A stretch of DNA of 25,558 bases from Temnopleurus reevesii (GCA_036244855.1 BQKZ01005639.1:14165-39722), one strand, 5' to 3'; counted from the stretch's first letter, positions 10,001 to 18,967 are shown. Notes: generated from the sequence alone by a model not told the origin. Program-made: numbers and translations.

Positions 10001-13000
10001 AATAAGGTAATGAAGAGCAAATTGGAGCCAATGGGTTGGGAAGAGCTGGATGGGGTGCTAGACACGAATGTCTATAGGAATAAACAAAAGTATATACATT
10101 GAGCTACATCTAGAACAGGGAGGAGGTGTTAGGAGACAGAGACACAGGGCCTGAGGAGCAAATTGGAGCCAATGGGTTGGGAAGAGCCGCATGGGGTGCT
10201 AGACATAAATGTCTACAGGAGAAAAGAAAAGTATGTACATGGAGCTACTTCTAGAACAGGGAGGGGGTGTTAGAACACAGAGAACCAGGGACTGAGGAGC
10301 AAAGTAGATGGTCTGTTAGGGGCTGAATGGAGTGTTTGAAAATATAAATGTCTACAAGAGTAAGGGAGCTAATTTCTAGACTGGGGGTGTTAGGAGACAG
10401 AGAGCTGGGAACTGAGGAACAAGTAGGAGCTGATAGGTTGGGAGGGGCTGGATGGAATGCTTGAAGCTAATGTTTACAGGAGTAAAGGAAGGTATGTACA
10501 TGGAGCTACTTTCTAGACTAGGGAGGAGGTGTTAGGAGACAGAGAGGTAGGGACTGAGAAGCAAAGTTGAGCCTATGGGATGGGAGGGATTAGATGGTGT
10601 ACTTGAAGCTAATGTCTACAGGAGTAAAGAAAGGTATGTACATTAAATTGCCTCTTCTTTATGTAAATTTTAATTCAATTTTGATGTCATATGATGACTT
10701 GTATAGAATAAATTTATAGCATTTCAACACTTTTTTTAAGTCTCTGAAGTTTTGTTTTTAAAGTATTATTTATTTTTTGTGCTCAACCTAAATAGAATAA
10801 GTATACAGCTATTTGAGGGACCTTGAAGGGCCTTCTGAGAGCTTGTGAAATATATGTTCTAGTTGCTGTAACATAGAATATATAATTATACGTATGATGA
10901 ATATTTATCATGGTAAAAGTCTATGGTAAGATATGCACCATAGACATGCTATTTATTTTTGATTAATTCGGTATCTATTATGTGTTACAGGCCCCTGGGA
11001 TGATTCATACAAAATCCAGGGGGGGGGAGGGTATTTAAGATTAATAAAATAGACGTATGGTTTTGATAAATCTCCGGATTTTCTTTCCTGTGACAGGTCT
11101 CAGGCTCTTAGATTATGTGGATGGGATTTTGATGGTGATCACAATGCCTTCAGGGAATTCACACAAAGGTAATACAGTATTTATGATACTCCCCTCTCAT
11201 TTTCATACTGCCACATCCCTCATTATAATGAGATTTCATTGTACAAATTTGATTGACAAATGATGCAAAAAGGGACAAGATTAATTTTGGTATAAAAAAA
11301 GCCTTTTGACATAACAACAGTGATGACTTTGTTCCCCCCCCCCTACAGATTATCAAATGATTATCATCAAATATGATATGTTTGGTATCCAGACATACCT
11401 CCCCAAATATTGTCAGTATATTACTGGACAAAGAACTAGGGAATTAACCACACAAATATGTCTTTCCTTTCAGCTCTGCTTTCCGAAATAAATTCAATTT
11501 AGACCTCTATATCCTATATTCTGCAAACCTGGGCGGTGTTTCACCAATATAAGAAAGACTTCAAGAACAATTTTACGCACGACTGGTACCAGTTCTTTGT
11601 GCCGAATGATTGAGAATCTTATGTGTATTACACTGGTTAACGTACTCCAGTCTATCTTACAGTCGCACGTAACTTTAAGAACGACTTGGTGAAACACAGC
11701 CCAGAATTATCTTTCAGTCAGTTAACCAATTATCCTTTAAACTTTTGTACCCTGCTTAAGTAAACAGAATAGTCAATTTGATCCATGTTTCCAAGGCATG
11801 ACTAATATAACACAGGCCCATCAAAGATTTCATAAAACATTATTCTAATCTCATGTCAATCATGATCTTTATCATAATTATCATTCTGTTATAGGTTAGA
11901 ATCTGAAGGGAAGTATGAGAGAGCTGCAGCAATCTGTGTGTTTCACCTCAAGATGAAGCAAGCCATTGATACACTGAACAGAGGGGCTGAGACAGCAAAA
12001 GGTAAGAGAATACTATGGAGAGTAAAGGGTGGAAGCATCGTGGTGGAGTGGTTCTGACTCTTGCCTTTCAACTACAGGGTCGTAAGTTTGAATCCCACCC
12101 ATGATGTCAATTTCCTTTAGCAAGAAATTCATCCACATTGTGCTACACTTGACCCAGGTGAGGTTAATAGGTACCTGGTCGGAATACTTTCCTTTAAATG
12201 CAGCACGCTACATAAATCTGGACTGCTAAAACCAGGGTAATATATGCTGGAGATAAGGGACAAACAACAGTCTAATATTTTATCATTACTCGGCAATGAA
12301 ATTAACAATATATAACATGAAAAGTGACATCATACAGGTTCACAAAATTACAAAAGATAAGGAAATACATTTTGCATGATTAAGGCTGCAAACCAGAAAA
12401 AAAAAATCCTTATAAATGGCTGACCTTACTAATATAAGTTTTAATATAAAATATTTAAAATATAAGTAAATATAGAAATAAATGCAGTTGTATAGAATGA
12501 TAAAATGACTAAATAGGAAAGAACCTGCTGGTTAAGTTATTATTTGACTTACGACAGATCAACTCTTGTTGATTTTATACTTATCACACAGGGCCCCCAG
12601 GTAGAACAGTACTTTGATTGCTGATAGGGCTACCCTGTTAAAATAAAACGTAATAAATAAATAAAATAAATAAATAAATCATTACTTGTTGATGTGAATG
12701 GTCCTCTACTATATCATTCATATATCTCTTATGATAATCACAGATGGGAAACTTGATCTTCATCCGGTTGCCATGGCGCTGTCTGGATTCACAGCGGACA
12801 AGGACACCCTCTGGTGTTCAATGTGCAGCAGTCTGTGTCGTCAGCTCCGTGATCCTTACCTCAGAGCCATGTTTGGATTCCTCACGACCAATGATGATAA
12901 ATATGAGGCCGTTATTGTAAGTTGACAAGGTTTGATACATTTGTGTGAAATGTTGTGGACATTACTATGAATTGACAGGTTAACCAACTTATACCAACTT

Positions 13001-16000
13001 CTTGCCAATTTTTGATTGAATTGAACATTTATTTCCGTTTTCACAAGCATGATAAATATAAAGTGACATGACAAAGGAGGTGAGTACCCTGGAAGCATAG
13101 CTTGAGTTGGGGTTGCCTCAACACATGCATAAAACACCGATGATAGTAGTAAATTGTTGACTGTGACAGTTAATAGTCTTCTGTAACATAAATGCCAACA
13201 TAGTGTTCAGATTTCTGCTCTAGTAATCTTATTGAAGTAAGGTGGTGATTGATGTAACTTTACCTGGAACAACCCACAAGGGATTATACACGCTACTTTT
13301 TGTAGTAGAGCTGCGTCTTGTGAAAAAAAAATATTGCAGACGATACCTGATCGGGTTATTGAAACAAATCTAAGCTTAGGGTAGACTATAGGCAAAGAAG
13401 AATGCACGAGCGATAAGCTCTATTTTACTGTCTTTTTATTTATTTTTAAAGATCTTACCCATATTGAAAATTGTTTCTTATTTCAAATATTTCACTGACA
13501 GAAAGAACTGGAAATCAGCATAGAGGATCGAGTAGCATTTGCCTGTATCTTCCTAAATGATGTCCAACTAGTGAACTTTGTACAAGAGCTGACCTCACAG
13601 GTCGTATCCGATGGCAACCTGGCGGGGGTCCTTTTGACAGGACTTACAAAGGATGGTGTGGAGCTATTGCAGTCTTACGTAGATAGGGTGAGAATGTTTG
13701 AATATTTCATAATAAGAAGTACCTAAGTCCATTGAAGCTTGTGTTTTTTTGTTTGAAAAGTAGTCATCACAAGCTCCCCCCAAACTCACCAAACTCACCA
13801 AACTTTTGGTGGGAGATCTTCTGCTTTGAATCCATTTTCACAAATTTATCTTCGGGTCTCCTGCTTGAGATGTCCCGCTTTATCTGTGATTGTACATTTT
13901 TCTCCTGTTCAACAATCATTTTGACAACCAAATCTGATTCAATGGATTTCACCCAACTTGTTACCAATTCAAAATATAAGTCTATGTTAGCATAAGAAGG
14001 CTTTTAAAATCCCCCAAATTTTCTCCAATCCAAAACTGTATTTTTCTTTTTTACTTATTTACACAAGCTTAAACAAGATTTTTGCCTCTGTATATCAGGA
14101 ATTGCATTGTATCAAATCTCTTTATACTGAGTTTCCACTGTATGTAGATATACATTGTATGTCATACCGGTAGTTATTTTCAATCTTGTCATCAAAATAT
14201 TCCGTGTATTGATTTTCTCTGATTTCAGACTGCGGATGTACAAACCGCAAGCCTTGTAGCTGTACAAGCACTACCTCCAGATCTCTATAAGGAAGAGAGT
14301 GTCCAACATTGGATAGAGAGCTACAGAGGTCTGCTCGACACTTGGAGATTATGGCATGAAAGGTAAGCTCTAGCTCAATATATGTATTAAAATAGAAGAC
14401 CTGTTAAGTGCTACAACTTATTCATTTTGTTATTGCTTAATAGAAAATTAGTTGAAGAGAGAATTAGTTTAATATCTAGAGAAGTTGTGGACATAGCTGC
14501 CAACTGTTAGTAATTTCTAGTAATTATTACTACTTTTTGGCATAAATTTGTCATGTTTTGTGTAAAATTCACAAGAGATTACTAATTTTGACAACATAAG
14601 TACCATACCTTTCAATGTACAATATGTGAAGATTATTAATTTGGGGAGGATTATTACCAATTTCCACTATCTCATGTTGGCAGCTATGTGTGGACATTCA
14701 GTTTCGATCAACATCTACAGAATACCTAGTCATTCAAAGTAGGACCTGAAGAATCTAAGATTGACGGAACATATTCAAGACAAATATTGTCATTATTATT
14801 CATGGACGATAAAATCAGCAGACTTGGGGTTAAGTGTGGATATATCTATTACTCAAGTCCAATAAAGAGAACTACTGAAACTATTCATCAAATACAGGAA
14901 AGCTGTGGAGTAAAATGAAGTAAATGTAACAAAAGAGCTTGAGCTTTCAATCCTTTTGCCTAGCAGAATATCGATCAGAACCTAAATGACGAATAAATGT
15001 AGTGAGCACAGTCACAATTTATATTAGGTACAACACAATTTTTTAATACCACCTTTGCTTTTCCAGAAAAGTTCTGTCTGCACAGGATTGTTTTTTTTTA
15101 TAGTTCCTTTATATCTTTTTTCAGGGCCAAGTTTGATTTGCTGTATCAAGCTCATGCAAAAGATAAAGTCTCAAAACAGATCTACATCAGCTGTCATTTC
15201 TGTCAAAGTGCCATCTCGCCAAACGAGCTTGCCAAGGGAGGAAAGGTTGGCTACATGGGCGGATACGGAAGGGGTTTCCAACAGAGGAGGGTAGGTACAC
15301 TTACGTAACGAGGGGTTGGTTTTGGAACAGGAGGTAGGATGGACAAGTATGTTTATTGATATAAATACCTGGTAGCGGTGAAAAGATTCGTAAGCAGGGA
15401 TATATCATAGTGCCATCTCACCCATTGAGCTTGCCAAGGGAGGAAAGGTCGGCTACATGGGCGGATACGGAAGGGGCTTCCAACAAAGGAGGGTAGGTAT
15501 ACTTTAATGTGAGGAAGGATTGGATTTGAAGTAGTGAAGAAGTGTTGGGCGGTGGTGAGAGGAGGAGGTATGTGAAAGATGATTTCTCTAGGCAACAGAG
15601 GAAAGGTCAGCTACATAGGCAGCTATGGAAGGGGTTTACAGCAAAGCAGGGTAGGTATAGTTATTGATACCAACTTAAGGCAGCAGAGAAAATTGAGGCA
15701 ATCAAAAGACATAAGTTTCAAAACAAATCTTACCAGCTCTCATATCTATTTTGTGAATGTCCTTTTTGAAATTGGAGTCCCATGCCACATTATGGAGGTG
15801 TACAGTTGCAAGCGTTTGGTAGGACAGTCTTTTGATCCCTTTCCTGGTCCTGGCAGTTTTATTACAATTTTCCATCATCACAGCCAGGAAGCTAAAGTGT
15901 TACACATCATATAATAAGAGCTTGCCATATCAACAAACTTTCCATGTGTAGAGATTCATAATGAAACAACAAAAAAAGAGTGATTAACGACAGGGAATAA

Positions 16001-18607
16001 TTTTATTTTTCACATTTGATCAGCAGTTTAAGAATTTGTTAAAACATTTTCAACACTTTACAGTATAGTTCTATGTGAAAAAGTATATGAACAAAAAGTC
16101 TTTTGTGTAGCAATTATGCTAAAATGTATAGCAAATTGTGATGCGATACCAGGACAATTACTCCCTGAAAGGGATGAAGAGAGATTGAAAGTGATAAAGA
16201 GTGATTAAAATTCACATCCCTCCAACTTCAAAATGTTCTGTTAAAGAATGTCTATATTAATCTTATATCCATATGTCTTGTTTGATTTTCAGCCCAATAC
16301 CTGTTACAAGTGTAGAAAAGCCTTACCTCGTTGTGCTCTGTGTCTCATGCACATGGGTACACGGTCTGGCGAGTCAAAACTCAGTCCTCATCAACGGAGT
16401 TACAAGCCAAGCAATAAACAATCAGGTATGAACTAATAAAAGCTGTAGCCAAACAGGAACTTTGAGTTCCCCTACAAAGAATTAGAGACGGATTCTCATT
16501 GATAGGAAAAGAGATAAAGAGTTTTTTTAATTCATTTTTCGGCACGCACTTTTAGAAAGATCCCAATATCGATATACTCTGATAAATATTGTGTTTCCGA
16601 GATGAAGTGAAAAAATATACACGGGCATACTCTCATAGGAATCAAACCTACAACATCCTGATGACTAGATCTGTGTCTTGCCATAGACTGCCGAGAAGCT
16701 GGCTAGCTGTGGTGGGTTTGATTTGTGTAATAGCAGCAGGTACTATGTAAATGTCAATTGAATTATTTTTTCCAGCATATAATCATTTGATTGAGAATAC
16801 AGTTAGTTTAAAGCCCAAGTACAGTTTTCATCACCAGATTTTATCTTCGAATGTATATGAAATAAATTATAGTATCATAAACATAATACACAAAAGATTG
16901 TGCGAAAAATTAACGAGTTTTGGAAAATCTATAACCCAAAATGTGCAAATTTTTATAGCGTGGTGATTCACCACGCTATTTCAATATTTTCTTTTTCGAT
17001 AAAGGACAACTTCCCATGCTCAGAATCGGATGAAAATTTAAGAATTTAATTGTTGTGTATATCTTTATATCATTCTATTGTCAAATCTTGGAAATAACTT
17101 TGTATATGCTCGATAACGAGCAAAATAATGCTATAACCAAGAGAAGGCGATAGATATGATTTGACGGTCAAATTCAAATTTTCATAAGAATCAGTTCGTA
17201 AGAAAATATGCTATGGTCTAAAAATGTGTATAAGAATTACATGTCAGGATAAGTATCCCCAAAATTCACATTTCTTCATCTTTACCAAAACTGTACTTGG
17301 GCTTTAATAGTGGTATCATTATGATTGAATAATGTACATTATCTAATGCAAGAGTGGTCTGATGTGTTGAGTGACAAAATTTAGCAAGAAGTTTCACAGG
17401 TATAATTTCCTTCCTCTGATATTGGTACACCCTTTGGAGAAAAAAAAAGAGGCCAAGTTTGTAGGGCGGTTTCTATGATGAAATACCTGATTTTAGCGAA
17501 CATAAATGTAGGTTAAATCGCTGAATTTCAGACCTTTTAGACATAAGCCAGTATTTATTTTCACGTTTTGGAAAATAGTTGTACACAAGTCTAAATTTTA
17601 GCAAATATATGGTCATGAAATTCTCGAAAATAATTCTTAGTGAATATTTCAGCTTATTCAGTATTAATATCTTTCCCCTAGCTACAGTACATCCCATGAC
17701 AAGACAGACTGAGTTTGGTGAATGGTTTTCATGGTGTCAGACATGTAGACATGGAGGCCATGCAGATCATCTCACGGAGTGGTTCAGGTAATATCCGTTT
17801 TGCATAATTGTTCTCCGCTGGTCCATAATGCCCTTCTTAGATCAGTGAATACAGTGGAAACTCACAATAACAAAGTCCTTGATGCTGTAAAAAGTGTCTT
17901 GTTTTAGCAGGATTTTTTACATCAGGGTAAAAGGATTCTTATAAAGAGCTTGTACCAGGTTTTCTTGCCTCTTTTAATATGTATCAAGAATGTTGTAACA
18001 TATATCAGAACTCTTTTAACTATGTTCCCAATGTATAGGGGCATTTCGTTGAACCAGTTAACCTTTATGTACATCTTAACTTGCGGTACTTTTCTCCACT
18101 TTCAAATATTTGCAAATAACATAAATGATGGAAAGTTTGTTTAGGAGGTTTGGTATGCAGTTGCTCATAGTTAATGGCAAAGTTTGTAAAAACACATATA
18201 TGTACATAGCATATAAAAGTGATAACAAAAATTTAGTTGCTATATGCTAGATTTCTATTGCAACATAGTTGCAAAGGGTTCAGCGATATAGTCGACCCTT
18301 TATTTTATACAAAATGAATTTGTGCGCTATTTGCTTGGTACCATTGCAATATGAAGAAATTACAGTAAATATTTCCCTGTCTGGTTAAAATTGTTCAATA
18401 CAGTTGTGTTTTTATGTTGAATGTCTGAGTTTTTACCACTGTAGAATATGCATCTTAATTTATTTGACAAATTTCACAAGACGGTTTTCATTTTCTCTTT
18501 TCCTCAGAACCCACAGTGAGTGCCCGGTCACATCGTGTGCCTGTAGGTGTATGATTCAAGACTCAGTAGCAGCCATCTCACCATCAACAGAACTTTCTGT
18601 CGTATGA
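907..18607 (+). CDS. MIOS: MIOS (GATOR2 subunit Mio), complete 20-exon gene
   Basis: MIOS is a scaffold subunit of GATOR2 (with WDR24, WDR59, SEH1L and SEC13), which relays amino-acid sufficiency to mTORC1 at the lysosome by opposing GATOR1. The 20 exons listed below splice to 2721 bases, 906 residues (vertebrate MIOS is about 875), with every junction in frame. Residues 1 to about 400 form the WD40-type propeller ([20 protein letters not shown]); about 400-735 an alpha-solenoid ([32 protein letters not shown]); about 755-890 the C-terminal zinc module with CxxC pairs C762/C765, C798/C801, C808/C811, C857/C860 and the CACRC end, plus [11 protein letters not shown] 907 has a good Kozak context (AAGATGG) and an in-frame TGA at 898-900. 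All introns are GT-AG except intron 10 (AT-AC). Recognised by similarity to the known family; exon limits are my reading. Oddities: two U12 introns and four sets of duplicated exon ends. Confidence 0.96.
1630..1739 (+). CDS. MIOS: MIOS exon 2
   Basis: Residues about 46-82. Acceptor TTTTACAG before 1630, donor AAA|GTAAGG at 1740. Encodes a weakly conserved stretch ([12 protein letters not shown] ... EVQRIK) between the first two propeller blades. The frame is open and both junctions keep phase, but similarity here is low. Confidence 0.8.
2133..2324 (+). CDS. MIOS: MIOS exon 3
   Basis: Residues 83-146, phase 0 at both ends. Pyrimidine-rich acceptor ending TTTGCAG, donor CTG|GTAAGT. Contains [10 protein letters not shown] and [15 protein letters not shown], close to the MIOS family (GRVVLTS, FVPKHARxCNTLAWN). 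One of the most diagnostic exons. Confidence 0.95.
2822..2933. mobile_element. Small inverted-repeat element in MIOS intron 3
   Basis: Arms ATCAGTTGTCTCTT (2860-2873) and AAGAGACAACTGAT (2900-2913) are perfect complements, and the complementarity continues imperfectly outward (GAAGAATAACTGAAG against CTTCAAGTATTC). Looks like a decayed foldback MITE; no target-site duplication is clear. Confidence 0.5.
3041..3110 (+). CDS. MIOS: MIOS exon 4
   Basis: Residues 147-169. Acceptor TTTTTTTCAG, donor GCAG|GTGAGT. Encodes [19 protein letters not shown], equivalent to the family's LAAGLDKHRxDxSxxIWD strand. Confidence 0.93.
3433..3564. mobile_element. 132-base MITE-like foldback in MIOS intron 4
   Basis: Terminal inverted repeats CCAGGGTCCTATT and AATAGGGCCCTGG match at 12 of 13 bases. 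Inner parts also pair imperfectly (CAGAAAATTAAAC against the revcomp of the right side). No coding capacity and no clear target duplication. Confidence 0.65.
3722..3796 (+). CDS. MIOS: MIOS exon 5
   Basis: Residues 170-194. Acceptor CCTTGCAG, donor TTAG|GTCAGT. A glycine run followed by [19 protein letters not shown]: a variable loop of the propeller. Identity rests on phase and position more than on similarity. Confidence 0.82.
   Translation, partial: EAEGEDIPDHYLLEVRETPEGSQN
4527..4628 (+). CDS. MIOS: MIOS exon 6
   Basis: Residues 195-228. Acceptor GTTACTAG, donor AGAG|GTAAGG. Encodes [18 protein letters not shown] and [10 protein letters not shown], a WD-type blade. Its last 46 bases plus donor are repeated 196 bases downstream (see 4779-5069). 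Confidence 0.93.
4779..5069 (+). repeat. Tandem copy of MIOS exon 6 end plus intron
   Basis: The segment from ATGGTCGG in exon 6 (4583) through the donor and about 150 bases of intron is repeated starting at 4779, 196 bases later. In the 46 exon bases the copy differs at two places, both silent (GGG/GGA, GAC/GAT). The donor is kept (AGAG|GTAACA). The intron part of the copy is longer and more diverged, ending near 5069. It has no acceptor and is probably not an exon. Confidence 0.88.
5491..5627 (+). CDS. MIOS: MIOS exon 7
   Basis: Residues 229-274. Acceptor TTTTCTTTAG. Encodes [19 protein letters not shown] then [10 protein letters not shown]. The donor is GTATCCTTT, the U12 consensus, so this exon ends at a minor-spliceosome intron. 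Confidence 0.95.
5628..6078 (+). other. U12-type GT-AG intron (MIOS intron 7)
   Basis: The donor is GTATCCTTT, identical to the U12 5' splice-site consensus. The branch site TACCTTAAC at 6053-6061 differs at one base from TTCCTTAAC and lies about 18 bases before the terminal AG (6077-6078), a usual distance for minor-spliceosome introns. The exon junction is phase 0 and correct for MIOS. Confidence 0.92.
6079..6363 (+). CDS. MIOS: MIOS exon 8
   Basis: Residues 275-369, the longest exon, phase 0 at both ends. Encodes [29 protein letters not shown] and [14 protein letters not shown], two propeller blades well conserved in MIOS. Follows the U12 intron 7; donor CTG|GTGCGT. Confidence 0.96.
6986..7126 (+). 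CDS. MIOS: MIOS exon 9
   Basis: Residues 370-416, phase 0 at both ends. Acceptor TATTTCCAG, donor AAG|GTTAGT. Encodes [19 protein letters not shown] then [18 protein letters not shown], the end of the propeller and start of the solenoid. Partly duplicated twice downstream (7301 and 7456). Confidence 0.95.
7301..7575 (+). repeat. Two tandem copies of MIOS exon 9 and its donor
   Basis: The text starting CATCTGTTCTATTGTC in exon 9 (7028) recurs at 7301 (period 273) and 7456 (period 155). The second copy keeps the donor (AAG|GTTAGT) and differs from the exon at about three bases over 99. The third copy is decayed after about 30 bases but keeps the downstream intron text (GTATGAACCAGTTCAAACC). 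The in-copy AG (CTTCCAG at 7322) would give a TGA after four codons from the phase-0 donor, so the copies are not usable exons. Confidence 0.88.
8305..8380 (+). CDS. MIOS: MIOS exon 10
   Basis: Residues 417-441. Acceptor TTCTTTCAG. Encodes [16 protein letters not shown], matching the family's LAGNxxxxLKSLWxxLH. There is no usable GT donor at the end of similarity; the exon ends at CACA|ATATCCTTTT, an AT-AC U12 donor at 8381. Confidence 0.93.
8381..9282 (+). other. U12-type AT-AC intron (MIOS intron 10)
   Basis: Starts ATATCCTTTT at 8381, has a perfect TTCCTTAAC branch site at 9262-9270 and ends TATGTAC at 9282, about 13 bases later. It has no GT or AG ends. With these ends exons 10 and 11 join in frame at the residue where MIOS similarity breaks and resumes. 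All three U12 signals agree, so the call does not depend on one motif. Confidence 0.93.
9283..9502 (+). CDS. MIOS: MIOS exon 11
   Basis: Residues 442-514. Begins after the AC end of the U12 intron (TATGTAC|GAATC) and joins exon 10 in frame as [13 protein letters not shown]. Contains a serine-threonine run (six S, seven T), then SGVKQLM and [19 protein letters not shown]. Donor AAAG|GTATGA. The last 84 bases found the tandem array at 9419-10645. Confidence 0.9.
9419..10645 (+). repeat. Eight-copy tandem array of the MIOS exon 11 end
   Basis: The unit is about 141 bases: the last 84 bases of exon 11, its 5' splice site and about 57 bases of intron. Copies start near 9419, 9560, 9866, 10005, 10147, 10288, 10407 and 10550. 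Copy 1 is the exon itself. Copy 2 carries about 160 extra bases after its donor (about 9654-9812). Copy 6 has internal deletions and has lost its donor; copy 7 has a frame break. Copies 1, 2, 7 and 8 keep AG|GTATG, copy 3 has AG|GTGTG, and copies 4 and 5 have AA|GTAT. Copy 8 runs straight into unique intron sequence. Confidence 0.93.
11097..11168 (+). CDS. MIOS: MIOS exon 12
   Basis: Residues 515-538. Acceptor CTGTGACAG, donor AAAG|GTAATA. Encodes [11 protein letters not shown], matching the family's ALQLCGW, then NAFREFTQ. The preceding intron 11 holds the exon 11 repeat array. Confidence 0.93.
11895..12001 (+). CDS. MIOS: MIOS exon 13
   Basis: Residues 539-574. Acceptor TTCTGTTATAG, donor AAAG|GTAAGA. 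Encodes [19 protein letters not shown] and [10 protein letters not shown], the conserved helical pair of the solenoid (EGEWERAAAVAxF). Confidence 0.96.
12030..12245 (+). mobile_element. tRNA-derived SINE in MIOS intron 13
   Basis: Has pol III internal promoter boxes: A-box-like TGGTGGAGTGG at about 12038-12048 and B-box-like AGTTTGAATCC (consensus GGTTCGAATCC) at about 12085-12095. These are followed by the body text CCACATTGTGCTACACTTGA and CCCAGGTGAGGTTAATAGG. I associate this body with SINEs of echinoderm genomes; this is from memory, not a search. The 3' end is uncertain. Confidence 0.7.
12590..12680 (+). repeat. Retroposon-like tail with (AAAT)n
   Basis: AGGGCCCCCAGGTAGAACAG and GGGCTACCCTGTTAAAAT are followed by an (AAAT)n-type run ending about 12680. 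The tail suggests the 3' end of a second, truncated SINE just upstream of MIOS exon 14. Confidence 0.45.
12744..12916 (+). CDS. MIOS: MIOS exon 14
   Basis: Residues 575-632. Acceptor ATAATCACAG, donor ATT|GTAAGT. Encodes [18 protein letters not shown] and [15 protein letters not shown], very close to the vertebrate protein. Confidence 0.96.
13502..13687 (+). CDS. MIOS: MIOS exon 15
   Basis: Residues 633-694, phase 0 at both ends. Acceptor CACTGACAG, donor AGG|GTGAGA. Encodes [13 protein letters not shown] and [20 protein letters not shown], diagnostic for MIOS. Confidence 0.97.
14229..14362 (+). CDS. MIOS: MIOS exon 16
   Basis: Residues 695-738. Acceptor CTGATTTCAG, donor AAAG|GTAAGC. Encodes [16 protein letters not shown] and [18 protein letters not shown], the end of the solenoid. 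Confidence 0.96.
15125..15290 (+). CDS. MIOS: MIOS exon 17 (first zinc pair)
   Basis: Residues 739-794. Acceptor CTTTTTTCAG, donor AGG|GTAGGT. Encodes the first CxxC of the zinc module ([12 protein letters not shown]762/C765) and a glycine-rich linker ([14 protein letters not shown]). The 3' half with its donor is repeated twice downstream (15410, 15582). Confidence 0.94.
15410..15655 (+). repeat. Two tandem copies of MIOS exon 17 end
   Basis: The 3' half of exon 17 (from GTGCCATCTC, 15208) recurs at 15410 (period 202), and its last part again from about 15594 (period 158). Both keep the donor (AGG|GTAGGT). The first copy differs from the exon mainly at silent sites (TCG/TCA, CCA/CCC, GTT/GTC, GGT/GGC, CAG/CAA) with one changed codon (AAC/ATT). 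The second copy has several replacements. Neither has an acceptor in a compatible phase. Confidence 0.88.
16293..16425 (+). CDS. MIOS: MIOS exon 18 (central zinc motif)
   Basis: Residues 795-838. Acceptor TTGATTTTCAG, donor TCAG|GTATGA. Encodes [20 protein letters not shown], the signature of the MIOS C-terminal zinc module, then a polar linker. Confidence 0.96.
16590..16760 (-). mobile_element. Decayed tRNA-derived SINE, reverse orientation
   Basis: On the minus strand AGGTTTGATTCC (plus 16639-16650) resembles a pol III B box, preceded by GTCATCAGGATGTTGT and a CAAGACAC motif often found in SINE heads. Lies in MIOS intron 18; limits are approximate. Confidence 0.4.
16808..17307. mobile_element. 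500-base piggyBac-like MITE in MIOS intron 18
   Basis: Perfect 21-base terminal inverted repeats at 16808-16828 and 17287-17307, both beginning or ending with TTAA (TTAAAGCCCAAG ... CTTGGGCTTTAA). TTAA target sites are the hallmark of piggyBac-type transposition. No transposase frame, so it is non-autonomous. A perfect 25-base palindrome (ATAGCGTGGTGA, centre T, TCACCACGCTAT) lies inside at about 16957-16981. Intact ends suggest a fairly young insertion. Confidence 0.8.
17682..17787 (+). CDS. MIOS: MIOS exon 19 (WCxxCRHGGH motif)
   Basis: Residues 839-873. Acceptor TTTCCCCTAG, donor TCAG|GTAATA. Encodes [20 protein letters not shown], the most conserved zinc-binding block of MIOS. Confidence 0.97.
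18508..18607 (+). CDS. MIOS: MIOS exon 20 (terminal, stop TGA)
   Basis: Residues 874-906. Acceptor CTTTTCCTCAG. Encodes [15 protein letters not shown], closing the zinc module with its last four cysteines, then a short tail ending SVV and TGA at 18605-18607. Confidence 0.96.
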
Positions 18608-18967
18608 CAAACTTTATGATGAAAATACTTATCATGCAATCAAAGAGGATTGAAATAGTTAATTTTTTTAATGGAAATGAACCTATGATGAGCTGACATT
18701 TCGATAGGAAACTGCTGTCCTGAGCTTGCACTGATAAAAGCCATTCATCTTTTGCTGGCCATCATTCGCTGTGATCAAGACAGCATAATACTGTTAAATC
18801 ATGGTCAGTTCATTTCAAGTATTTCCACTGAAACACCTCATTGTTAGACAATGTTTCGACGTTTTATATGAGACAATGTCCTGGGATCAATTATTGATGA
18901 ATATATAATGGAGCCATTCAATTTCGCGTGGAAACTGACCACACAATGGGCTCTTAGATGTTTGATC

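Noticed and set aside
10550..10634. Array copy 8 as an alternative exon joined from copy 1
   Set aside because: An in-frame TAG ends exactly before the copy and the only AG there has no pyrimidine tract. It would need a phase-0 donor, whereas copy 1 ends in phase 2. Kept as an open question in the findings, not as an exon.
17850..17970. TACAGTGGAAACTC text, similar to ends of TACAGT-type inverted-repeat elements (compare 14125-14145)
   Set aside because: Only one end can be seen at each place; too decayed to call an element.
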